This document shows positions 57,265 through 64,000 of a DNA stretch of 64,000 bases, piece after piece. Both the position numbers and the translations under genes were made by a program. Each line of letters starts with the position of its first letter. The first letter of the stretch is position 1. The notes beneath the pieces are model-generated. The model did no database searches. It saw only the letters and a list, made by a program, of their open reading frames with translations, and was not told the DNA's origin. This DNA comes from Tritrichomonas musculus. Its lineage: Eukaryota; Parabasalia; Tritrichomonadida; Tritrichomonadidae. The stretch spans positions 1,364,001-1,428,000 of the forward strand of contig JAPFFF010000040.1 of NCBI GenBank assembly GCA_039105265.1. The letters run 5' to 3'.

Positions 57265-58362
57265 TTAGATGAACTTCTTAATGTGATCTGGTATGGTCTT
57301 ACGTTTAAGCCAGTACTGTCGTTCCATTGTTGAGAGCTTAGTTGGGTGGCCTTCACGCATGTTCTTAGATGGGATAGTGTCTTTCATTGTTGAACCATTG
57401 CCTAGATCATATATGATATTGTATGTGTCTTTTGATTTGTTATATGATGTGATTGATTTAACCACACCACGTTTGCCATCATCAAGTGTGGTTGCTAATG
57501 GAATGTTGTTAGCTGCTTTAACGAGTTTGTAACCTGGCATTGTATTGACAGATCCATCTGTAGATCGTATCAAGAATTGGTTACCATCATTAGAATCAAC
57601 TATGTATGCAACTTTAGATAGGTTCGAACGATGTTTAACGAATGGATTTGCATCAAACACTATCCTAACTCTGTCACCTGGTTTGAAATCATATGGATTA
57701 ACTTGATGTTCCATCTCATGTATGTATGTTAACTCGTCATCTTGAGTGATATCATTGGGTGACTTGTTATGTAGTGAACCATGTGGCATGTCATTGTATG
57801 AGTCAACTATCTGTAGTACACTTAGCTTTGGTTGATTGAATCGCATATCACGTATCGTTCTCATGAAGCGGTTGATAATACCAAGCTTGTTATGATCGTT
57901 ATCAGTTGTGGTTGTATATATGATGTTATGTTGTTGCATGAAGTCAAGCACAGTGTTTGATAAATAAGCAGCATCTTCATCTGACATAATGGCTTTGCAT
58001 TGAGGTTCAACTTTGATGAACTCATTAAGTGCTCTATGTATTTCATTAGCGCCCTTGCCATGTATCATATAAGCATATGCTTTACGTGTGTTGATGTTGA
58101 TTAGTATTAAGTAGTTAGGTTGACCTGCTGCTTTATGATCAATGAATGTGTCCATTTGAAATGCATGTGGTAGCTTCGAATATATATGCATGAACTTAGG
58201 TTTTGGCTTGTGTTGATCGTGTACAACCATTGTGTTGAGATAGTGTTTAGCTTCATCATCAGTGAAACCATAACGATTGGCTATGCGTTTGAACTTAGGT
58301 AGGGACTTGGTGGGGTACTTAGCATAGACTTCATCAATGGTATTGAATTTGACTCTACTCAT
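57265..58362 (-). CDS. int: Integrase, retroviral-like DDE (RVE) type, with C-terminal SH3-like domains
   Basis: 365 residues. A helical N-terminal part is followed by the catalytic core: the first Asp region FQMDTFIDHKAAG, strand YLILININTRKAYAY, the second Asp region AIMSDEDAAYLS, then helix LGIINRFMRTIRD and SYNDMPHGSLHNKSP, both typical of Maverick integrases. Behind it are two beta-barrel-like modules: an SH3-type domain starting KPGDRVRIVFDANPF, then GVVKSITSYNKSKDTYN, which may read chromatin or DNA. The enzyme would make the AAAGT duplication found around element B. Start signal: TTGATCAAATG. Confidence 0.9.
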   Translation of the reverse strand: MSRVKFNTIDEVYAKYPTKSLPKFKRIANRYGFTDDEAKHYLNTMVVHDQHKPKPKFMHIYSKLPHAFQMDTFIDHKAAGQPNYLILININTRKAYAYMIHGKGANEIHRALNEFIKVEPQCKAIMSDEDAAYLSNTVLDFMQQHNIIYTTTTDNDHNKLGIINRFMRTIRDMRFNQPKLSVLQIVDSYNDMPHGSLHNKSPNDITQDDELTYIHEMEHQVNPYDFKPGDRVRIVFDANPFVKHRSNLSKVAYIVDSNDGNQFLIRSTDGSVNTMPGYKLVKAANNIPLATTLDDGKRGVVKSITSYNKSKDTYNIIYDLGNGSTMKDTIPSKNMREGHPTKLSTMERQYWLKRKTIPDHIKKFI

Positions 58363-58388
58363 TTGATCAATGCAAAGTAAAAATGTTA

Positions 58389-59609
58389 TTAAGTATATAT
58401 TAACTTACGATTCTGTAAGAATATCATATCGATTGTAAATACAAGATGATCATTAAATGAAACTGGAATAGTAATCTCATTTCTATCATAAAATTCAATC
58501 CAGAATTTATCATCATTGTCATTTAACTTATAGTATTTAATTGGTGTGTACATTTCGTTGGTTCTACCAATGAGGTTGTGATTAGATTGACTGGCAAATG
58601 ATGCAGCTACTTCACATTGAGGGGTTAACATTACATTTTTGAATGATAATTCTCGATGAAACTTAATTATATCATGTAAATCAACACGGTCATCATCATC
58701 AATATCAAAATAACACGCTGTATTAAAATCGAACCTATCATTTGGTGTACCATCATCGTGGAAAGTAAAATCGAGTTCATCTTGTTGCAGTTTGCTAATA
58801 TATAATGGTTCATCTTCAAGATCGCCCCATTCATAGAGCTTTTTATATGTAACATCATCATTTATAGCTGTCATCATAAAATCAATGTAGTATTCAGGAT
58901 TTTTACCAGCGAAAACTAGTAATGTTGTATCACCTATGTCTTTAATTATATTTATGTCACTATCAACGTCGAGATAGAATGATATATCATTACGTAAACA
59001 CATTAGATAGTAATCATCCTTATCTTTATTCAACTGTTCAATTGATTCAATCTGTCTAGCTTTAAATTCAGCCTCATCTTCATCATCATCATTAGTTGCT
59101 GTGATTATAGCATCGTAAAGTTTATCATATATGCTTTCATCTTTAATTGTATCGATTAAATCTGCAATAAAATCATCTAGTTTATCAAATATGTCGTGAC
59201 AATAATCAATCTTGAATACTCTACAATCATCTCTATCCAAACGATCAACCACGTCTTGTATCTGTACATCATTAAGATTACTAGGATTATCATGAGGGTA
59301 AATCATACTGGCCATATTATCGAATTTATCCTTTCTATATTTACGAATGTATAGTGTGAAGTTTAATTCAGCGGATTGTCTAACAGTGATTTTCATGTTA
59401 CGTACACCAATAATCTTCTCACCTACATCAGATGTAAGCCATTCAGGTGGGTACTTAAAATATATACGATTAAAATGATTAGAACCATTAGTAAAGTAAC
59501 ATTCATTCCCATTTATTATACATGATAGTGAATCATTAGATGAATTATATACTGTTTCAATAGGTAATGGTACTGTTTCACTTGGCGGAGCATCACGTCG
59601 GTATGCCAT
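58389..59609 (-). CDS. Conserved Maverick protein with acidic insert, possible minor capsid component (406 aa)
   Basis: The N-terminus (HFNRIYFKYPPEWLTSDVGE, then KIIGVRNMKITVRQ) and the C-terminus (DDKFWIEFYDRNEITI, ending FLQNRKLIYT) match the two halves of element A's 116-residue protein at 33,665-34,015. Between them lies an extra Asp/Glu-rich part of about 250 residues that element A lacks. The conserved ends look like strands of one jelly roll. In both elements the gene is next to the integrase. Penton-like capsid vertex or other virion role is inference. It is the last gene before the right inverted repeat; the start sits in AACATCAAATG. Confidence 0.65.
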   Translation of the reverse strand: MAYRRDAPPSETVPLPIETVYNSSNDSLSCIINGNECYFTNGSNHFNRIYFKYPPEWLTSDVGEKIIGVRNMKITVRQSAELNFTLYIRKYRKDKFDNMASMIYPHDNPSNLNDVQIQDVVDRLDRDDCRVFKIDYCHDIFDKLDDFIADLIDTIKDESIYDKLYDAIITATNDDDEDEAEFKARQIESIEQLNKDKDDYYLMCLRNDISFYLDVDSDINIIKDIGDTTLLVFAGKNPEYYIDFMMTAINDDVTYKKLYEWGDLEDEPLYISKLQQDELDFTFHDDGTPNDRFDFNTACYFDIDDDDRVDLHDIIKFHRELSFKNVMLTPQCEVAASFASQSNHNLIGRTNEMYTPIKYYKLNDNDDKFWIEFYDRNEITIPVSFNDHLVFTIDMIFLQNRKLIYT

Positions 59610-59630
59610 TTGATGTTACTTAAACACTTG

Positions 59631-59909
59631 ACAGTTGAACCACGTTATGTGAACCGTTGTGTGACGTGATATGTGGCGTGTGACATGAGGTGATGACATG
59701 AGGTGATGACATGAGGTGGTGACATGAGTTTAACGTGAGGTGATAACATGAGGTGGTGACATGAGTTTAACGTGAGGTGACGTGTTAAGTTTTGACATGA
59801 GGTTTCACATTGAAAGTGCTATGATCTAGAAATGTCAAAAGGTATGGAGTTTCATCTTAAGGGGGGCAGTTGATACGTAGTATCAGACGCCACCCTTAGG
59901 GTATCTACT
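59631..59909 (-). repeat. Right terminal inverted repeat of element B
   Basis: 279 bp, the inverted partner of 16,340-16,618 with about three differences. It ends TATCTACT, followed by the duplicated target AAAGT at 59,910-59,914. The innermost bases lie about 20 bp from the start of the last gene, so the repeat can also supply that gene's promoter. Confidence 0.92.
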
Positions 59910-60260
59910 AAAGTCAGTATTGAGCTTGGGCGGCCATTTATAAAAATTTCTTTATCTTGAATTTGATAATGAGTATTGACATATTGGACAATTTTTTCTC
60001 TGTCTTTTTCTTTTATATGACCAAATCGTTTGATCATATCGATTGCAAAATTTTTATCTTGCGTCTCAATTGATTGATATTGTTGTGTTCTTGTTTCGCT
60101 TTGAATTGTAACATAATCTACAATTAATTCTGAGGGTTGTGAATTTAAATTGAGTTTTATTTGAGGACAATCTGGGAATTCAAATCCAAGAAAAATTCTA
60201 TGGCAACAAGGAATATCTAAATGAAAATTTGAAGAAAGTAATTTGTTTTCTGAACATCGG
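59910..60260 (-). pseudogene. Host-like gene fragment between elements B and C
   Basis: One minus-strand frame is open across the whole interval (about 116 codons, with no start of its own). It encodes ordinary protein sequence (for example FEFPDCPQIKLNLNSQPSEL and IKRFGHIKEKDREKIVQY). At its lower end it meets element B exactly at the target duplication, and it is in frame with the short piece ending at 16,292. At its upper end it meets element C. The gene is therefore cut by both elements; its beginning must lie beyond element C, outside the window. I do not recognise the protein. A shorter reading that runs into the inverted repeat is an artefact of the junction. Confidence 0.65.
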
Positions 60261-60524
60261 AGTAGATACCCTAAGGGTGGCGTCTGATACTACGTATCAT
60301 CTGCCCCCCTTAAGATGAAACTCCATACCTTTTGACATTTCTAGATCATAGCACTTTCAATGTGAAACCTCATGTCAAACTTAACACGTCACCTCACGTT
60401 AAACTCATGTACCACCTCATGTTATCACCTCACGTTAAACTCATGTCACCACCTCATGTCATCACCTCATGTCACACGCCACATATCACGTCACACAACG
60501 GTTCACATAACGTGGTTCAACTGT
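60261..60524 (+). repeat. Left terminal inverted repeat of element C
   Basis: 264 bp corresponding to 16,340-16,618 of element B, shorter mainly because one internal CATCACCTCATGT-type unit is missing. It ends in the same TCAACTGT. The partner end lies outside the window. Confidence 0.88.
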
Positions 60525-60595
60525 AAACACACTACTTTTTTTCAATTAAGCTCACCCTAATTTTTTAGCGTGTCAATTTTTTTATCACCACACAA

Positions 60596-63500
60596 ATGCC
60601 ATTCGCCATATCCGAATTAATCGCAATTGAAAACTGCACTTATGATGAGGACACAACCACATACATTGATAACGACTCACTCATCATCTCCGAACATAGC
60701 AATGACGTCATCCCATCATACGATAACATTGATACATCACTTAACGAAGACGATGATGTTGAACTTATATTTGACGATGACGATACCGCATCACTTGACG
60801 AAGACGATGATGTTGAACTTATATTTGACGATGATGATGCTACCATTGCAACACCACTTAACGATGACGATGATGCATCACTTAACGATGATGATGCAAC
60901 CCCACTTGATGATGACGAGCTAGCATCGGATGAAGAAGAACCCATATTTGATGACGATGATGCACCACTTAACGATGACAATGCACCACTTAACGATGAC
61001 GATGCACCACTTAACGATGACGATGATGCACCACTTAACAATGATGATGAAGAATCACTTAACAATGAAGAGTCCACACAACATGATGAAGAGCTTGCTT
61101 CTGATACAGTTGACTTACATAATGTTACTATTGACATCAAGCCATGTGACGTTAGATTTGATAGTGACGGTACCATTGTCGAAGTTAAAGTATGTGATTA
61201 TGAAGTTAGTGAATCAGATTTCCTAACCGCATTTGATGATAATGGTTATTATGTTAAGGTTGAATTACATAAAGTAGTACGTGAAACTGGTGATGTTATT
61301 GATATCAAAGCAACACCTAAAGAGTTACCACCATATGATGATAAGTTTACATCAGCTGATGATGACTACTATGAATATCATGAAGTTGACTATGATTATG
61401 TTGAACATGAATGTGATGGTTATGATTGTTCTCAATTTGTTGATATAGCTCAACGTGTTGCATACTATTATATGATTCAATCCATTCTTTCACTCATGGA
61501 TGGAGCTGAAAACCTTCACCGCGAAGAGTCTGCATCATATGACGATGATGATGTTGACGCTATTGAACTAGTTGATGAACCACTTAATAACGCCACACAC
61601 AGTGAAGAAGTAGTTGAACCCATTGATGAACATGCCAAGTTGATGATTGAATATGTTGATGCTATTGATTTCGTTGACGAACCCATTGATGAACACGCTA
61701 AGTTGACGATTGTTAATGTTGATGCTATTGATTTCGTCGATGAATCAGTTGAGTATTGTACTATTGACGTCAAACCATGTGAAGTTACATATGATAGCAA
61801 TGGTAACATCATCGACATTGAAGTATGTGATTATGAAGTTGAAGATGATTGTTTCGATGAAGTCGGACAAGATGATGATGATAATATTGTTAAGTTTGAA
61901 CTACACAAGGTAGTACGTGAAACAGGCGATGTTATTGACGTTAAACTCTATGCTGAGTCCAAATACGAACCAGACCTTGAGATTGAAACCTTTGATATTG
62001 CTGCTGTTGAAACATATCAATACGATGATGACAACAAACATGCCATCACTATCATTGAGAAAGGCGGTTCACTTAAGTTATACCGTCGTAATTACATAAT
62101 GCCACCATATGATATTATTGATTTCGATTCAGATGATGATCAGAAGTTAATCCTAGTTGATGATTACGAAGCCACTACGAATGATGTTGATGTCGCCACT
62201 GTAAATAATGATGTTGAACACGTAACAGATCTTACCAATGCCGTTATTGAATATACACCATTCACATTCATAGCTACATCCACGATTATTAACACTCTAC
62301 AAATGATTGATGATGACCAATACAATGATGATGAATTCATTCTTTCACTTATGGATGCAGCTGAACGCTTGTATGGAGACCACTACTACGATGAAACTAA
62401 GTATCAAGATGAGTTGGAACGTATGATGACTGCTGCTAACAATCACGATGCATTCGAAGTTAATATTGATAACAACATTGAAACACAACATGCATTCATA
62501 CAAGTGTTGAGATATATTCGCGATAACAGATCACGCTTTCCCACAGCAAGTGTATTAAGTTATGATAATGAAGATAGACATATAAAATCCTTTCCAATAA
62601 ACAATGAGTTAACTATTGATGAAGTAATTGATGGAATACTTGGTAACATTACAGTTGAACAGTTCGGTTCTGATACTGATCCAGAAGTTAATGCTGATTA
62701 CATCCCAGTTAAGTTTGTTGTTACCTTCTATAAGTTAACTAAACGCAATGGTAAAACAGTATTTCAAGAGAAGATTAATGGTGAATATGTTGATGTTGCA
62801 ACAGTTGATTCATTCCGCAACTCATATGATGGTGCATTCTTTCCATACATTAACCTCATCCCATCACTTGACTTATCACGTTATCAGATCTTTCACGAGG
62901 TCGATGCCAAAAACTATACTGACAACTGCTTCGTATATGCATGCATTCAGTCAGGTGTATTCACTAAAGATGAGATTGACATGTTACGTGGTATGATACA
63001 CACACGTTCAGTACCCATCAATATGATACTCAAAATAGCTAGTGAAATGCAATGCCACTTCATTGTATATCGCATTGATGAATCACGTGATGTTAAACAT
63101 CAAAAACACTTAAGCATTGACACACATAAGAACAATAATGTGACTGCTGATAGAGTGGTTAGGTTGCTATTATACAAAGACCATTTCATGATTGATAACA
63201 ATGAGAAGTTGCCAATCACCACCTATTACATTGAACATAGAGATGAACTTGATGAAAAGCATGCTGACATTCCAGTTGAAAAACGATTTCACATCAGAGG
63301 CGTTAATCAAACAGGCTATCCACTTTACACCACTGCTGATTGGACAGGTAATGATTTCACTAAGGTATTCCGCAAGATGTTTGAATGCAACTGCTTTCGT
63401 GAGATTAATCAATGTGAACAAAACATATTAACAACCTGTGAGTATGACAACCATTTGAATGATTACATTGAACTCGACTATGATGAAACGTTATATTGTA

Positions 63501-64000
63501 AAGAAGAATCATCTAATGCCAAACATATTACACCATGGAAAGCAGTTTACTACGCTGACTTTGAAACAGATGTAACTGTATCACCACACCAACCATACTT
63601 ATGCTGTGTGTACGATGGTGTTAAATGTAAAGAGCCATACACTGGTGATGACATTGCAAAACGATTCTTAAATGATCTACCCAATCACTCATTGATTTAC
63701 TTCCACAATCTTAAGTATGACGTATGTTTCTTCATCAACGAACCAGGTTGGAAGGCTAGTGTCATTAAACGTGGTGGTACCATCTTACAAGCAGTCATGA
63801 AACAATACATACCCATCAAACAGTGGGATAAAGTCAAACATACATATGTAACTAAGAACATAACTAAGCGTTTAACATTCCGTGACAGTTACTCACTCAT
63901 ACCAGCGCCACTATCACAGTTTGGTAACATGTTCAATCTCAATGTACATAAAGAAATCATGCCATACAAACTCTACACAGCAGCTAACATCAAACGTAAG
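60596..64000 (+). CDS. polB: Element C DNA polymerase B, 5' part (runs off the right edge)
   Basis: The frame is open from MPFAISELIAIENC for 1,135 codons to the window edge. Order: Asp-rich repeat region (about residues 45-155), two related acidic units each containing a KPC(D/E)V-type core (IDIKPCDVRFDSDGT and IDVKPCEVTYDSNGN, each followed by an LHKVVRETGDVID segment), the Cys/His OTU-like region (TDNCFVYAC, LLLYKDHFMI), and the exonuclease starting YADFETDV near 63,550. The polymerase motifs would lie beyond the edge; element B shows them. Start signal TTTTTTATCACCACACAAATG. It shows the uninterrupted form of the gene that element A entered in element B. Confidence 0.9.
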   Translation, partial: MPFAISELIAIENCTYDEDTTTYIDNDSLIISEHSNDVIPSYDNIDTSLNEDDDVELIFDDDDTASLDEDDDVELIFDDDDATIATPLNDDDDASLNDDDATPLDDDELASDEEEPIFDDDDAPLNDDNAPLNDDDAPLNDDDDAPLNNDDEESLNNEESTQHDEELASDTVDLHNVTIDIKPCDVRFDSDGTIVEVKVCDYEVSESDFLTAFDDNGYYVKVELHKVVRETGDVIDIKATPKELPPYDDKFTSADDDYYEYHEVDYDYVEHECDGYDCSQFVDIAQRVAYYYMIQSILSLMDGAENLHREESASYDDDDVDAIELVDEPLNNATHSEEVVEPIDEHAKLMIEYVDAIDFVDEPIDEHAKLTIVNVDAIDFVDESVEYCTIDVKPCEVTYDSNGNIIDIEVCDYEVEDDCFDEVGQDDDDNIVKFELHKVVRETGDVIDVKLYAESKYEPDLEIETFDIAAVETYQYDDDNKHAITIIEKGGSLKLYRRNYIMPPYDIIDFDSDDDQKLILVDDYEATTNDVDVATVNNDVEHVTDLTNAVIEYTPFTFIATSTIINTLQMIDDDQYNDDEFILSLMDAAERLYGDHYYDETKYQDELERMMTAANNHDAFEVNIDNNIETQHAFIQVLRYIRDNRSRFPTASVLSYDNEDRHIKSFPINNELTIDEVIDGILGNITVEQFGSDTDPEVNADYIPVKFVVTFYKLTKRNGKTVFQEKINGEYVDVATVDSFRNSYDGAFFPYINLIPSLDLSRYQIFHEVDAKNYTDNCFVYACIQSGVFTKDEIDMLRGMIHTRSVPINMILKIASEMQCHFIVYRIDESRDVKHQKHLSIDTHKNNNVTADRVVRLLLYKDHFMIDNNEKLPITTYYIEHRDELDEKHADIPVEKRFHIRGVNQTGYPLYTTADWTGNDFTKVFRKMFECNCFREINQCEQNILTTCEYDNHLNDYIELDYDETLYCKEESSNAKHITPWKAVYYADFETDVTVSPHQPYLCCVYDGVKCKEPYTGDDIAKRFLNDLPNHSLIYFHNLKYDVCFFINEPGWKASVIKRGGTILQAVMKQYIPIKQWDKVKHTYVTKNITKRLTFRDSYSLIPAPLSQFGNMFNLNVHKEIMPYKLYTAANIKRK

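Larger units (their letters stand above)
16340..59909. mobile_element. Maverick/Polinton element B, split by nested element A
   Basis: Inverted ends of 279 bp (16,340-16,618 and 59,631-59,909, differing at about three positions) begin AGTAGATA. They are flanked by the 5-bp duplication AAAGT (16,335-16,339 and 59,910-59,914). Without the nested element and its duplication the element is about 22.5 kb. It carries polymerase B, integrase, packaging ATPase, major capsid and amphipathic capsid-associated genes, which defines a Maverick/Polinton. It is broken once, by insertion of element A into the polymerase gene; the other genes look open. The near-identical ends and the near-identical copy C at 60,261 indicate a young insertion, though older than element A. 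Confidence 0.92.
60261..64000. mobile_element. Maverick/Polinton element C (second copy of the element B family), left end only
   Basis: It begins with AGTAGATACCC, the same end as element B, after ATCGG (its presumed 5-bp target copy; the other copy is outside the window). It follows element B's left part almost base for base. The visible differences are a slightly shorter inverted repeat and fewer Asp-rich repeat units in the polymerase gene. Element A is absent from it, so it supplies the uninterrupted site. It looks whole as far as the window shows. Confidence 0.9.

Noticed and set aside
17700-59909. Adenain/Ulp1-type maturation protease in either Maverick
   Set aside because: I looked for the His...Asp...Gln...Cys arrangement among the small and mid-sized products and found no convincing case. 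The OTU-like region in the polymerases is a different type.
59852-60037. ORF running from the host-like fragment into element B's end
   Set aside because: Its last part is read from the inverted repeat; only the portion outside the element is genuine coding sequence.

Overview
The window looks like an AT-rich, intron-poor genome of a parabasalid protist, most like Tritrichomonas or Trichomonas. The signs are a very large intronless surface-protein gene, relics of ankyrin and Sel1 repeat genes, a TCA-type initiator a few bases before start codons, and above all several giant Maverick/Polinton elements. The species assignment is inference.

Layout. Positions 1-16,339 are host-like and gene-poor. 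They hold the 5' part of an unrecognised gene running off the left edge (1-674, minus strand), two decayed coding remnants, one large type-I membrane protein gene (3,982-9,210, minus), relics of ankyrin and Sel1 genes, and three short non-autonomous DNA transposons recognised by inverted ends and target duplications (9,584-9,990; 12,946-14,531, weaker; 14,742-15,780).

Positions 16,340-59,909 are one Maverick (element B here) with about 279-bp inverted ends and a 5-bp AAAGT duplication. A second, different Maverick (element A, 17,700-38,786, about 21.1 kb, 229/239-bp inverted ends, 6-bp ACCGCG duplication) has inserted into B's DNA polymerase gene. Element A looks whole; B has one visible break, which is this insertion. 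A third copy (element C, near-identical to B) starts at 60,261 and runs off the right edge without a visible break. Only 346 bp separate B from C, and these carry an open host-like reading frame that both elements interrupt. The ends are nearly identical and B and C hardly differ, so all three insertions look recent. A is younger than B.

How the genes fit together. Both Mavericks encode the family's replication and packaging set: a protein-primed type B DNA polymerase, a DDE integrase, an FtsK/HerA-type packaging ATPase, a double-jelly-roll-type major capsid protein, and a small glycine-second amphipathic protein like adenoviral pVI/pX. Each adds a very long fibre-like protein with ALKSDIP-type repeats and several uncharacterised small proteins. 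A and B share little nucleotide identity, yet their proteins match in kind. Comparing them exposes two uncharacterised protein families present in both. Element A also carries three HNH modules: two free-standing paralogues on either side of the polymerase gene and one inside the polymerase. I did not recognise an adenain-type protease in either element. Genes are packed with few or no bases between convergent stops and as little as 14 bp between divergent starts.
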